Assembly: GCF_044385915.1 (NCBI RefSeq)
Contig: NZ_JBISCC010000125.1
Span: 438,519 to 502,518, forward strand
DNA length: 64,000 bases
Reading direction: 5' to 3'
Origin: Thalassobellus citreus
Lineage (GTDB): Bacteria > Bacteroidota > Bacteroidia > Flavobacteriales > Flavobacteriaceae
This document shows positions 43,865-52,499 of the stretch, one piece after another (position 1 is the first letter of the stretch; every line of letters starts with the position of its first letter). Both the position numbers and the translations under genes were made by a program. The notes beneath the pieces were generated by a model that worked only from the letters and a program-made list of their open reading frames with translations, made no database searches and was not told the DNA's origin.

Positions 43865-44347
43865 ATGAGATTGAAACGATATGCTTTATTAACTTTTGGA
43901 GTGTTAACTCTAATTTTATCTTCTTGTAAAGAAGACAAAAAGGTTGTAAAGCAAACAGAAATAACTTTTACTAAGGAAGGCGAACTATCCATTATTAAAT
44001 CAGATTCTACAAAAGTAAATTTAGATATTGAAATTGCAGATACTGACTATGATATACAAACAGGATTGATGTACCGAGATTCTATGGCGAAAAATCAAGG
44101 CATGCTATTTGTTTTTAATGACTTTAAAGAGCGTTACTTTTATATGAAAAACACGCGCATTCCTTTAGATTTAATCTATATTGATGATGCTTATAAAATA
44201 GTAAGCTTTCAAAAAAATGCAAAACCTTTTGATGAGAGTTCGCTACCTTCAAATGCACCAGCAAAATATGTTTTAGAAATTAATGCTGGTTTGGTTGATA
44301 CTTGGAAACTTTCTGTTGGTGATAGTATTATTTACACACAGAAATAG
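43865..44347 (+). CDS. DUF192 family lipoprotein
   Basis: The 160-residue protein has a lipoprotein signal (lipobox LSSC, Cys at residue 21) and a DUF192 domain. EIADTDYDIQTGLMYRDSM near residue 57, GMLFVFNDFKERYFYMKNTR near residue 79, PLDLIYIDDAYKIV and YVLEINAGLVDTWKLSVGD are all typical. The fold is known, but the function is not. The gene follows lgt after one nucleotide and is probably a substrate of Lgt as well as a neighbour. Confidence 0.88.
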   Translation: MRLKRYALLTFGVLTLILSSCKEDKKVVKQTEITFTKEGELSIIKSDSTKVNLDIEIADTDYDIQTGLMYRDSMAKNQGMLFVFNDFKERYFYMKNTRIPLDLIYIDDAYKIVSFQKNAKPFDESSLPSNAPAKYVLEINAGLVDTWKLSVGDSIIYTQK

Positions 44348-44367
44348 TTTACTAAACCTTTCTTTTA

Positions 44368-44742
44368 ATGACACAACAAACTATAATTGCTACCGCCGCT
44401 GCTTTCGGAATGTTATCTGTAATATTTGGCGCTTTTGGAGCTCATGCTTTAAAGAAAATATTATCTACAGATCAATTACACAGTTTTGAAGTTGGTGTAA
44501 AATACCAAATGTATCATGCTATTGTTTTATTGGTTTTGGGCTTTAATGCTGAAATGGTAACAACTGCAACATATTGGTGCTTCACTATTGGCATTGTACT
44601 ATTCTCTTTTAGTATTTATGGCCTTGTTTTAAGTGATGCCAAAGGGAAAAAACTTCGGTTTTTAGGACCTATTACTCCAATAGGAGGTTTGCTTTTAGTA
44701 AGCGGTTGGTTATTGGTATTAATTAATGCTTTATCTTTTTAA
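44368..44742 (+). CDS. DUF423 family membrane protein
   Basis: The 124-residue protein has four membrane helices and the family marks AAFGMLSVIFGAFGAHALKK near the start, YQMYHAIVLLVLG near residue 46, and GPITPIGGLLLVSGWLLVL near the end. It is the YgdD-type inner membrane family of unknown function. It is the last plus-strand gene of the nrnA-lgt group and faces apbE across 73 nt. Confidence 0.9.
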   Translation: MTQQTIIATAAAFGMLSVIFGAFGAHALKKILSTDQLHSFEVGVKYQMYHAIVLLVLGFNAEMVTTATYWCFTIGIVLFSFSIYGLVLSDAKGKKLRFLGPITPIGGLLLVSGWLLVLINALSF

Positions 44743-44815
44743 TATCTTTTCTGTATTAAAAATTGATAAAACTGCTAAATTTCCGCGAAAACGATAGAAA
44801 ATTTTATTCTTTTAC

Positions 44816-45811
44816 TTATTCAGGAAAACCATTTAAAGCCAAAGTCTCAAATTCCTGTTTATCATTTTCAAAAATTAAAAACACTTTAAGCTCTGGATGT
44901 TTTTTTAAAAAATCTTTTATTTTTTCAATCCCCATAGCTTTAAATGCTGTAGCATAGGCATCGGCTGTCATACAATCATCTGCAATTACAGATATACTCA
45001 ACAAATTAGTTTTACTTGGATAGCCAGTTTTAGTATCAATTATGTGCGCGTAACGATTACCATTTTCATCTACTTTAAACTTTCTGTAGGTTCCAGAAGT
45101 TGCCATAGATTTATCTTTTAGAAACACAACTTTGTTAATAGATTGAGAACCATCAAAATTAGGGTTCTCTACTCCTACTTTCCATAAGTTTTTACTTGAA
45201 ACATTTTCACCTTTTGCTCGAAGTTCTCCGCCTATATTAACAAGATAATTTTCTACATTTTGACTTTCTAAATACCTACCAACTACATCAACGCCATAGC
45301 CTTTTGCAATGGCATTAAAATCTATAAATGCATCCGAGGGCTTAACTATTTTATTTTCAACAATAGATGCTTTATCAAAACCAACCGATAGCATCAGTTT
45401 ATTGATTTTTAAACTATCTAAATCAATAACTTTTCCTTCTGGACCAAAATCCCATGCGTTTACTAAAGCGCCAATTGTAGGGTCGAAAGCGCCTTCTGTT
45501 TCTGTAAATATTTCTTTAGATGTTTTAAATACATTTTTAAAATGAATATCAACATCAACTGCTTCATTTCTATTAATTTTTGAAATATCTGAATTTACCT
45601 GATAGGTAGACATCGATTTATTAATTACATAAAACAAGCTATCAAGTTGTTTTTCATAATTAACTTTAGAATCATAAGTAACCTGATAAAATGTTCCAAA
45701 AACAGACCCTTCTATAAAAGTATTCTTAAAAGGTTGTTCGGGGTCTTTTTTTGAATCCTGTTTACATGAAAAAAAAGCAACACAAAAAAGGATTAATAGT
45801 ATTCTATTCAT
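44816..45811 (-). CDS. apbE: FAD:protein FMN transferase ApbE
   Basis: ApbE moves FMN from FAD to a threonine in target proteins. The 331-residue protein is a lipoprotein (lipobox FSC at residue 16), so it works in the periplasm. GTFYQVTYDSKV near residue 39, AFDPTIGALVNAWDFG near residue 109, IDFNAIAKGYGVDVVGRYL near residue 167, YLVNIGGELRAKG near residue 193, RYAHIIDTKTGYPS near residue 248 and DDCMTADAYATAF near residue 276 fit the family. The nqr operon upstream encodes its likely targets, NqrB and NqrC. It adjoins the small conserved gene with no gap. Confidence 0.93.
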   Translation of the reverse strand: MNRILLILFCVAFFSCKQDSKKDPEQPFKNTFIEGSVFGTFYQVTYDSKVNYEKQLDSLFYVINKSMSTYQVNSDISKINRNEAVDVDIHFKNVFKTSKEIFTETEGAFDPTIGALVNAWDFGPEGKVIDLDSLKINKLMLSVGFDKASIVENKIVKPSDAFIDFNAIAKGYGVDVVGRYLESQNVENYLVNIGGELRAKGENVSSKNLWKVGVENPNFDGSQSINKVVFLKDKSMATSGTYRKFKVDENGNRYAHIIDTKTGYPSKTNLLSISVIADDCMTADAYATAFKAMGIEKIKDFLKKHPELKVFLIFENDKQEFETLALNGFPE

Positions 45812-46189
45812 TTAATTCAAATTAGTTTCTAAAACTTGTATTCCATTATATTCTAACAAATACTCTTCATTTAAATAAATAGCCGTTTTTTCCTTATCGT
45901 TATTACCTAAACCAACGCCTGCATATAATACTTTGGCATCATTTTCTCTGGCGTGTTTTTTAAAAGATTCCATCCAAACAACATCAAAATTATTAGGATT
46001 ATCTGGCAATATTACAGCTCTTACAATAACAAAATAATACTGTTTGTTTTTATCCATGCAAACAAATTGCGGATGCTTTTTTAGCTTGCTATTAATAGCT
46101 ATAAATTCAAAACCACGTTGTTCTAAATCTTTCCCAACATGATTCATGGCTAAATTGTGTAATTCTTGTTCTGTAAGCGGTTTACTCAT
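45812..46189 (-). CDS. Small conserved protein between nqrF and apbE
   Basis: This 125-residue soluble protein starts at MSKPLTEQELHNLAMNHVGK. An in-frame ATG at 46216 would lie inside the nqr terminator and the promoter box, so 46189 is chosen. It has no cofactor motif and no membrane helix. FVCMDKNKQYYFVIVRAVIL near residue 42 and VLYAGVGLGN near residue 87 look like a small alpha/beta fold. Homologues in this position may be labelled as NqrF in databases, but nothing of NqrF is present. The function is unknown; location suggests a link to Nqr or to flavin insertion. Confidence 0.75.
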   Translation of the reverse strand: MSKPLTEQELHNLAMNHVGKDLEQRGFEFIAINSKLKKHPQFVCMDKNKQYYFVIVRAVILPDNPNNFDVVWMESFKKHARENDAKVLYAGVGLGNNDKEKTAIYLNEEYLLEYNGIQVLETNLN

Positions 46190-46193
46190 ACTG

Positions 46194-46201
46194 CAAAAAT
46201 A
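46194..46201 (-). promoter_or_regulatory. Promoter box 4 nt before a start codon, possible leaderless mRNA
   Basis: The minus strand reads TATTTTTG, a full TAnnTTTG match, then CAGT and the ATG of the 45812-46189 gene. It directly abuts the nqr terminator. If it is used, RNA would begin at or very near the start codon, giving a leaderless mRNA for this gene and apbE. No TTG is seen at the -33 distance. Confidence 0.4.
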
Positions 46202-46230
46202 AAAAAACCGATACAATGTACCGGTTTTTT
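46202..46230 (-). terminator. Terminator of the nqr operon
   Basis: AAAAAACCG pairs with CGGTTTTTT, and an inner TAC/GTA stem around AAT continues it after one A-C mismatch. On the minus strand the T run follows the second arm. It lies about 35 nt after the nqrF stop, so apbE and its upstream gene are probably a separate unit. Confidence 0.82.
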
Positions 46231-46263
46231 ATATGTTTTTTGATTTATATCATAATTAGGATT

Positions 46264-47571
46264 CTATCCTCCAAAATCATCAAATCTAATATGCTCATCT
46301 GGAATACCAAAATCTTCTCCCATTTTCTGAACGGCTTTGTTCATTAATGGAGGTCCACAGAAATATAATTCTATATCTTCTGGTGACTCATGCAGACTTA
46401 AATAATTATCGATAACACAGTTATGAATGAATCCTACGAAACCATCACCTGGCGCATCAATATTTTCTTTTACTTTCCAGTTATCTTCTGGTAAAGGTTC
46501 AGATAAAGCTAAATAGAATTTAAAGTTAGGAAACTCTTTTTCTAACTCATAGAAATGCTCTAAATAGAATAACTCACGTTTAGAACGTCCACCGTACCAA
46601 TACGTAACTTTACGACCCGTTTTCAAGGTTTTGAATAAGTGATATAAGTGAGAACGCATTGGTGCCATACCTGCTCCACCACCTACATATAGCATTTCGC
46701 TTTCTGATTCGTTAATAAAGAACTCACCATAAGGTCCAGAAATTGTTACTTTATCTCCTGGCTTTTGGTTGAATATATAAGAAGAAGCTATTCCTGGATT
46801 AACATCCATCCAGCCTCCTTTGGCTCTATCGAACGGTGGACAAGCCACACGTACGTTTAACATAATTTCACGTCCTTCAGCTGGAAAAGAAGCCATAGAA
46901 TAAGCACGTTCTATAGTCTCAGTATTTTTCATTACTAAAGGCCATAATTTAAACTTATCCCATTCTGCTTGAAACTTGTCTGGTGTTTCATGCTCTTCTG
47001 GGTGAGCAGTAATATCCATATCAGAATACTTTACTTCACATGGTGGAATTTCAATTTGAATATATCCTCCTGCTTTGTATCCCATATCTTCTGGAATCTC
47101 TACAACAAACTCCTTAATAAAAGATGCTACGTTATAATTTCTAACAACAGTAGCTTCCCATTTTTTAATTCCGAAAACTTCTTCTGGAATTGTAATATTC
47201 ATGTCTTGTTTTACTTTTACCTGACATGATAAACGTGCACCGTGTTGTAACTCTTTTCTTGAAAAGTGAGGTGTTTCAGTAGGAAGAGCTTCACCACCTC
47301 CAGATAATACATGACATTCACATTGAATACATGTTCCACCACCACCACAAGCAGATGGTAAAAATATTTTTTGAGAACCTAGAGTAGATAATAAACTACC
47401 TCCTGAAGCTACTTCTATTTCACGCTCACCATTAATCGTAATTTTTACTGGACCAGATGGTGATAATTTTTGCTTTACAAATAATAGCAATGCTACTAAC
47501 AACAATGTAATTATTAAAAATGCTGTTACAGTTGCTATAACCGTTCCTAATGTTCCTGCGGCTAATATCAT
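46264..47571 (-). CDS. nqrF: Na+-translocating NADH:quinone reductase subunit F
   Basis: This is the entry point of electrons, with a 2Fe-2S cluster and FAD. The 435-residue protein has an N-terminal membrane helix (residues 8-31), then a ferredoxin domain with the cluster cysteines C75, C81, C84 and C116 (SACGGGGTCIQCECHVL and LSCQVKV). The FAD segment follows (ERAYSMASFPAEGREIML, with the RxYS motif), and the NADH-binding part has MLYVGGGAGMAPMRSHLYHL and ELYFCGPPLMNKAV. It is the last gene of the operon and a terminator follows. Confidence 0.96.
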   Translation of the reverse strand: MILAAGTLGTVIATVTAFLIITLLLVALLLFVKQKLSPSGPVKITINGEREIEVASGGSLLSTLGSQKIFLPSACGGGGTCIQCECHVLSGGGEALPTETPHFSRKELQHGARLSCQVKVKQDMNITIPEEVFGIKKWEATVVRNYNVASFIKEFVVEIPEDMGYKAGGYIQIEIPPCEVKYSDMDITAHPEEHETPDKFQAEWDKFKLWPLVMKNTETIERAYSMASFPAEGREIMLNVRVACPPFDRAKGGWMDVNPGIASSYIFNQKPGDKVTISGPYGEFFINESESEMLYVGGGAGMAPMRSHLYHLFKTLKTGRKVTYWYGGRSKRELFYLEHFYELEKEFPNFKFYLALSEPLPEDNWKVKENIDAPGDGFVGFIHNCVIDNYLSLHESPEDIELYFCGPPLMNKAVQKMGEDFGIPDEHIRFDDFGG

Positions 47572-47572
47572 A

Positions 47573-48283
47573 TTACTTATTTACTTTTATGTTGTTAGCT
47601 AACACTTCTTTTTTGTCTTTAGAATCAACCTTAACAGTCTTTTCTTCTTTAGGAGCTTCTTCATCACCTCCTGTTAACATTCCTCCAAAGCTCATAAACC
47701 CAATCGCCATTAAACCTGTAATGATGAATGTAATTCCTAAACCTCTTAATGCTGGTGGTACGTTTGAATATCTAATTTTTTCACGAATTGCAGCAATAGC
47801 TAAAATTGCTAAAAACCATCCAATACCAGAACCAACTCCATAAACAGTCGCTAATCCTAAAGTAGGTATTTCACGAGATTGCATGAATAATGACCCTCCT
47901 AAAATAGCACAGTTTACTGCAATTAATGGTAAGAAAATACCAAGTGAGTTATATAATGACGGTGAAAATTTCTCAACAACAATCTCTACCAATTGTACCA
48001 TAGTTGCAATGGTAGCAATAAACATGATAAATGATAAGAAACTTAAATCGTAATCGGCATATTCTGCTCCTAACCAAGATAACGCTCCTGGTTGTAATAA
48101 ATATTGATCTAATAACCAGTTTAAAGGCACCGTAATTAACATTACGAAAATAACTGCAGCACCAAGACCAACAGCTGTTGCTACCTTTTTAGATACCGCT
48201 AGGTAAGAACACATTCCTAGGAATGTAGCAAATACCATATTATCTATAAATATCGATTTAAAAAATAATTCTATATATTCCAT
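47573..48283 (-). CDS. nqrE: Na+-translocating NADH:quinone reductase subunit E
   Basis: The 236-residue protein has six membrane helices and the start MEYIELFFKSIFIDNMVFAT, typical of NqrE/RnfA. VNCAILGGSLFMQ near residue 124 has the conserved Cys of the intramembrane iron site, and FLGMCSYLAVSKKVATAVGLG near residue 17 holds the other. A lysine-rich tail of about 30 residues after the last helix makes the protein longer than the Vibrio form. It follows nqrD after 77 nt and precedes nqrF by 1 nt. Confidence 0.95.
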   Translation of the reverse strand: MEYIELFFKSIFIDNMVFATFLGMCSYLAVSKKVATAVGLGAAVIFVMLITVPLNWLLDQYLLQPGALSWLGAEYADYDLSFLSFIMFIATIATMVQLVEIVVEKFSPSLYNSLGIFLPLIAVNCAILGGSLFMQSREIPTLGLATVYGVGSGIGWFLAILAIAAIREKIRYSNVPPALRGLGITFIITGLMAIGFMSFGGMLTGGDEEAPKEEKTVKVDSKDKKEVLANNIKVNK

Positions 48284-48313
48284 TTTTTATAAGTCTTCAG
48301 TTTCAGTTTACAG

Positions 48314-48342
48314 TATTCAGTGCATTAATTGCTTACTGAATA
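48314..48342 (-). repeat. Short inverted repeat in the nqrD-nqrE gap
   Basis: TATTCAGT (48314-48321) and ACTGAATA (48335-48342) pair around 13 nt. The gap is 77 nt, the only long gap in the operon, and it also holds several CAGT units. No T run follows, so it is not a terminator. It may be a weak RNA-stability element. Confidence 0.4.
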
Positions 48343-48360
48343 ATGTTTACTACAAACTAT

Positions 48361-49008
48361 TTAATGATCTTCTATTAATGATGTATTTCTACTACGTTGA
48401 ACCCAAATGATAATACCAACTACAATTAATGCCATTGGAGCTAATAACATAAATCCGTTATTTTCATATCCATATGCATAAACTCCAGTTTTCTCAATAG
48501 GATCTCCTAAAACTTTAATTCCTAATAAAGTACCAGCTCCTAATAATTCTCTAAAAAATGCTACTATAATTAAAATAACACCATATCCTAAAGAGTTTCC
48601 TATACCATCTAAAAATGATCTCCATGGTCCGTTAGCTAAAGCAAAAGCTTCAAAACGCCCCATGATAATACAGTTTGTAATTATTAATCCAACAAAAACC
48701 GAAAGCGTTTTACTTAACTCATAAGCAAATGCTTTAAGTACTTGATCTACTATAATTACTAAAGCAGCAACTACAATTAACTGCACAATAATTCTAATTT
48801 TTGATGGAATGATATTTCTCATTAAAGAGATAACAACGTTTCCTATTCCTAATACAAATAATACTGAAACAGACATTACAATAGCAGCTTCTAATTCGGC
48901 TGTAATTGCTAAAGCTGAACATATTCCTAATACCTGAATAGTAATAGGGTTATTATCTGCTAACGGATCTTTAATTAATGCTGCGTCTTTTTTTGATAAA
49001 AGTCCCAT
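48361..49008 (-). CDS. nqrD: Na+-translocating NADH:quinone reductase subunit D
   Basis: The 215-residue membrane protein has six helices. It shows ADNNPITIQVLGICSALAIT near residue 17 with a conserved Cys, FVGLIITNCIIMGRFEAFA near residue 104 with the second Cys, and LDGIGNSLGYGVILI near residue 133. These are the marks of NqrD/RnfE, which pairs with NqrE around the intramembrane iron site. It starts 2 nt after the nqrC stop. Confidence 0.95.
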   Translation of the reverse strand: MGLLSKKDAALIKDPLADNNPITIQVLGICSALAITAELEAAIVMSVSVLFVLGIGNVVISLMRNIIPSKIRIIVQLIVVAALVIIVDQVLKAFAYELSKTLSVFVGLIITNCIIMGRFEAFALANGPWRSFLDGIGNSLGYGVILIIVAFFRELLGAGTLLGIKVLGDPIEKTGVYAYGYENNGFMLLAPMALIVVGIIIWVQRSRNTSLIEDH

Positions 49009-49010
49009 AA

Positions 49011-49751
49011 TTATTTCAATGTTTTAAAATAAGATACATATTGTTTCAACTCTGATTTTAGCATGGCTGTAACTCCATCACCAGTAATAGTAGCACCTGC
49101 AATAGCATCAACTTTATTATCTGTTTTTCTTTTATTTTTCGGGTCGTTATTTCCTTTAGCAACTGTAATGCCTTTAAAAACACCGTTATTCATTAAGTTT
49201 TCACCTATAAAATCGTCCATAAAGAAACGTTGCTTAATGTTTGCTCCTAAACCAGCTGTTTCTCCTTTGTGATCGAAATAAGCACCTTGTACTACCATGT
49301 TTTTATCCATAGCAACATAGCCCCAAATAGCATCCCAAAGTCCTTTTCCTCTTATAGGAGCTATATAAAATGTTTTACCATCTTTATTTCCAACAAACAA
49401 TGGTAACCTTCTTTCGTTTCCAGCTTTTGCACTTGTTTGTTCTTTCTTTACATCTATTAGATAAGCTTCTTTATCTTCAGACACATCACCACCTTGAATA
49501 ACTAATTGTTTCGAGATGTATTTTGCAAATAACTCAGGTGCTTCATCTGTAGAAACAAAAATAGCACTGCTTTCATCGTTTGCATTAACACCCATGGCGT
49601 ATAATATATTCTGTTGCTTTTCTAAACGTTCGTTATTATCAATTTTTGGTCTTAAAGAAGATGCCGTAAATGCTAATAAACCTCCAACTACTATCACCAT
49701 AGCAATGGCAAAAAGTATTGTATATGTATTTGAATCCGTTTTATTACTCAT
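49011..49751 (-). CDS. nqrC: Na+-translocating NADH:quinone reductase subunit C
   Basis: The 246-residue protein has one N-terminal membrane helix and a periplasmic FMN-binding domain. GKGLWDAIWGYVAMD near residue 135 and GETAGLGANI near residue 163 come before the flavinylation motif VDAIAGATITGDGV, where T221 should carry covalent FMN (A-G-A-T replaces the usual S-G-A-T). ApbE, encoded downstream of the operon, is the enzyme for this step. The gene is tightly packed between nqrB and nqrD. Confidence 0.95.
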   Translation of the reverse strand: MSNKTDSNTYTILFAIAMVIVVGGLLAFTASSLRPKIDNNERLEKQQNILYAMGVNANDESSAIFVSTDEAPELFAKYISKQLVIQGGDVSEDKEAYLIDVKKEQTSAKAGNERRLPLFVGNKDGKTFYIAPIRGKGLWDAIWGYVAMDKNMVVQGAYFDHKGETAGLGANIKQRFFMDDFIGENLMNNGVFKGITVAKGNNDPKNKRKTDNKVDAIAGATITGDGVTAMLKSELKQYVSYFKTLK

Positions 49752-49753
49752 GA

Positions 49754-50980
49754 TTAAGCCGTTTTAACTTTTAAACGTTTCATTCTTTTCTTCACATTTC
49801 CTTGAACCACATAATGGTCAATTGTAGGTGCAAACACATTCATTAATAGAATAGCTAGCATAACACCTTCTGGATATGCAGGATTAAAGACTCTAATTAA
49901 TATAGATATAAATCCTACTAAAAATCCGTAAATCCATTTTCCTTTAGTAGTTTGAGATGCTGTAACAGGATCGGTAGCCATAAACACGGTACCAAAAGCA
50001 AAACCACCAATAAGTAAATGATGCCAAAACGTCGTACTCATTAATCCGTAAAACTTACTACTTTCAGTAATAATTCCAGCATCAACAATTTGATTAAAAA
50101 TTAATCCCATTACTAAAGCTCCAAGAGCAGAAGATAACATGATTCTCCAGCTTCCAATTTTAGAGAAGATTAAAAACAAACCTCCTAATAAGATAAGTAG
50201 TGTGGATGTTTCTCCAACAGAACCAGGTATAAATCCTAAAAACATATCAGAGACAGAATAAGCCATCTCTTTTCCTTGCGCTAATGTTCCTAATATAGTT
50301 TCACCAGAAATAGCATCTAAATTTTGTCCAGCAGCAATAAGTTTATCTTGAGCTACAGCGCCTTCAACCCATACTTTATCTCCAGACATCCAAGTTGGAT
50401 ATGCAAAGAATAAAAAGGCTCTAATAGTTAAAGCAGGATTTAAAATATTCATTCCTGTTCCTCCAAAAACTTCTTTACCAATAACAACACCAAAGACTAC
50501 TGCTACTGCAAGCATCCATAATGGAATATCTACTGGTACAATTAAAGGCACTAACATTCCTGTTACTAAATACCCTTCTTCTACTTCGTGCTGATTAATA
50601 ATAGCGAATATGAATTCAATTCCTAAACCAACTCCGTAAGACACAATAACTAACGGTAATATTTTCCAAAAACCAATTAAGAAGTTATCCATAGACCAAA
50701 ATTCTGGACTAAAGAATCCTGCAGTTATTGCTTGAATATCTCCAATCTGAACATTATGTTGGTATCCAGCATTAAACATTCCGAAAATTAAACAAGGTAC
50801 CATTGCCATAATAACGGTATTCATGGTACGCTTTAAATCATCGGCTGCTTTTATATGAGTTCCATTATGTGTGGTCTCATTTGGCAAGTATAAAAACGTG
50901 TGGATTGCAGAAAATGCTGGCAACCACTTTTTGTCTTTATTCTTTTCCTTAAAATTATGTAAATTCTCTTTTAAACCCAT
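49754..50980 (-). CDS. nqrB: Na+-translocating NADH:quinone reductase subunit B
   Basis: The 408-residue protein has about ten membrane helices. The N-terminal segment has AIHTFLYLPNETTHNGTHIK, GKEVFGGTGMNILNPALTIRAF near residue 169 is the riboflavin-site region, and LDAISGETILGT near residue 221 is the FMN attachment site with T228 (S-G-E-T). GTVFMATDPVTA near residue 325 is also conserved. It shuttles electrons from NqrC and takes part in Na+ transport. Its first base is shared with the nqrA stop codon. Confidence 0.95.
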   Translation of the reverse strand: MGLKENLHNFKEKNKDKKWLPAFSAIHTFLYLPNETTHNGTHIKAADDLKRTMNTVIMAMVPCLIFGMFNAGYQHNVQIGDIQAITAGFFSPEFWSMDNFLIGFWKILPLVIVSYGVGLGIEFIFAIINQHEVEEGYLVTGMLVPLIVPVDIPLWMLAVAVVFGVVIGKEVFGGTGMNILNPALTIRAFLFFAYPTWMSGDKVWVEGAVAQDKLIAAGQNLDAISGETILGTLAQGKEMAYSVSDMFLGFIPGSVGETSTLLILLGGLFLIFSKIGSWRIMLSSALGALVMGLIFNQIVDAGIITESSKFYGLMSTTFWHHLLIGGFAFGTVFMATDPVTASQTTKGKWIYGFLVGFISILIRVFNPAYPEGVMLAILLMNVFAPTIDHYVVQGNVKKRMKRLKVKTA

Positions 50981-52332
50981 TATCCTATCTCTTTAAGCAT
51001 TAAGTCTAATCCTTCTCTAATTATTTTTTGATGCGGTTGTTTAGACACACATACAAATTCTGTTAATGCAAAATCTTCAGGTGCTACTTCGTACATTCCT
51101 AAAGCTTCCATTTCATCTAAATCTTTATACATACAAGCTTTTAAAATTTGCATAGGATAAATATCTAAAGGAAAAACTTCTTCATATGTCCCAGTTGTAA
51201 CAAAAGCACGATGCTCACCATTTGTATTGGTATTTAAATCGTATTTCTTTTTAGGATTTAACCAAGAAAAAGTCATTGCTCTTGATGTAGAGACCTTATT
51301 AAACACAGGTTTAGTCCAACCAAAAAACTCATAATCATCACCTTCAGGAATTACAGAAACTACATTACTGTAATAATCTAAATTACCATCTGGCTTTACT
51401 TGTTTCCCTGTTAATACATTACCAGAAATTATACGATCGTTACCATCTTTAGCTACACCTTTATCATAAATAAGAGTCGAAATTTCGCTTCCTATTTTAG
51501 TAACAAAGTATCTTGGTTTTTCAACAGAAGAACCCACTAGAGCAACTGTACGCTCAGCATTAAACTTTCCTGTTAATAATAATTCACCAATAATAACAAG
51601 ATCTTGAGCATTAACTGTCCAAACAACTTCACCTTTATTTATTGGGTCTACTTTATTAATTAGTGTACCAACATTACCTGAAGGGTGCGGTCCTGAAACT
51701 TTATGCGTTGTAGCTCCAGATAAACCAGCAAGTGGAGAATTAGAACTTCCAACAGCAATATGCAGTTTACCTTCAGTCAATTTACTTAAAGCTGTAACCG
51801 CTGCTTGCAATGCTTCTTCTTTACCTTTTAGAGTAAAATCTAAATCGGCTGCTAAAGGAGCGCTTGCATAACCAGAGACAAATATCGCTTTTGGCGATTT
51901 TTCTGGATTGGCAATTACATCATAAGGACGTTGTTTAACAAATGGCCAACAGCCAGATGCTAATAAATGTGCTTTAATGTCTTCTGGTTTTGATGTCTCT
52001 AAATTAAAAGCACCATAATCTACATAAGATTGTGTTTTATCTGCTTCAATTTTAATAGCATCAATACGTCTTTTTGGTCCACGCTGTACTTCAATTACTT
52101 TCCCTGAAACTGGTGAAGAAAACTTAACCGATTCTTGAGATTTATCGAAAAACAAAGTGTCTCCAGCTTTTACTGAAGTACCCTCTTTTGCAACAAGTTT
52201 TGGAATAACGCTGTGAAAATCTTCTGGCCTTATGGTGCAGTAGTTACTAATAATCGCTTGTTCAACGACTTTTTCAGCTTCACCCTTAAGTTTAATGTCC
52301 AGACCTTTTTTAATACGAATGTCGTTTGACAT
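50980..52332 (-). CDS. nqrA: Na+-translocating NADH:quinone reductase subunit A
   Basis: The 450-residue protein starts MSNDIRIKKGLDIKLKGEAE, a typical NqrA start. VAKEGTSVKAGDTLFFDK and FSSPVSGKVIEVQRGPKRRI near residue 55 form the biotinyl-like domain. HLLASGCWPFVKQRPYD near residue 128 and GPHPSGNVGTLINKVDPIN near residue 222 are also conserved. NqrA binds ubiquinone and is cytoplasmic. A longer in-frame start at 52434 would add 34 residues of no similarity and include the promoter box at 52371-52378, so it is rejected. Confidence 0.95.
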   Translation of the reverse strand: MSNDIRIKKGLDIKLKGEAEKVVEQAIISNYCTIRPEDFHSVIPKLVAKEGTSVKAGDTLFFDKSQESVKFSSPVSGKVIEVQRGPKRRIDAIKIEADKTQSYVDYGAFNLETSKPEDIKAHLLASGCWPFVKQRPYDVIANPEKSPKAIFVSGYASAPLAADLDFTLKGKEEALQAAVTALSKLTEGKLHIAVGSSNSPLAGLSGATTHKVSGPHPSGNVGTLINKVDPINKGEVVWTVNAQDLVIIGELLLTGKFNAERTVALVGSSVEKPRYFVTKIGSEISTLIYDKGVAKDGNDRIISGNVLTGKQVKPDGNLDYYSNVVSVIPEGDDYEFFGWTKPVFNKVSTSRAMTFSWLNPKKKYDLNTNTNGEHRAFVTTGTYEEVFPLDIYPMQILKACMYKDLDEMEALGMYEVAPEDFALTEFVCVSKQPHQKIIREGLDLMLKEIG

Positions 52333-52370
52333 ATTTATTTTTATTGAAATTAGTTGTCTAAAAATCGGGG

Positions 52371-52378
52371 CAAAAATA
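52371..52378 (-). promoter_or_regulatory. -7 promoter box of the nqr operon
   Basis: The minus strand reads TATTTTTG, a full TAnnTTTG match, ending 38 nt upstream of the nqrA ATG. No TTG is seen at the usual -33 position. It is the only good candidate before nqrA. Confidence 0.5.
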
Positions 52379-52499
52379 CAAATTTCTTCAGTAAAAAAAG
52401 AAAATGTTATTTCTAGTTTATTATTTGTATTCATTCTAAATAAACAAATACTAATAAGGCATAAAAATTGTATATATTTACTTAAAAATTGATAATTAC

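Noticed and set aside
44743..44815. Terminator between DUF423 and apbE
   Set aside because: The 73-nt convergent gap has T-rich runs but no stem that I could draw with confidence.
52333..52434. Longer N-terminus for nqrA
   Set aside because: NqrA proteins start at the MSNDIRIKKGLDI type of sequence, and the extension contains a TATTTTTG box.
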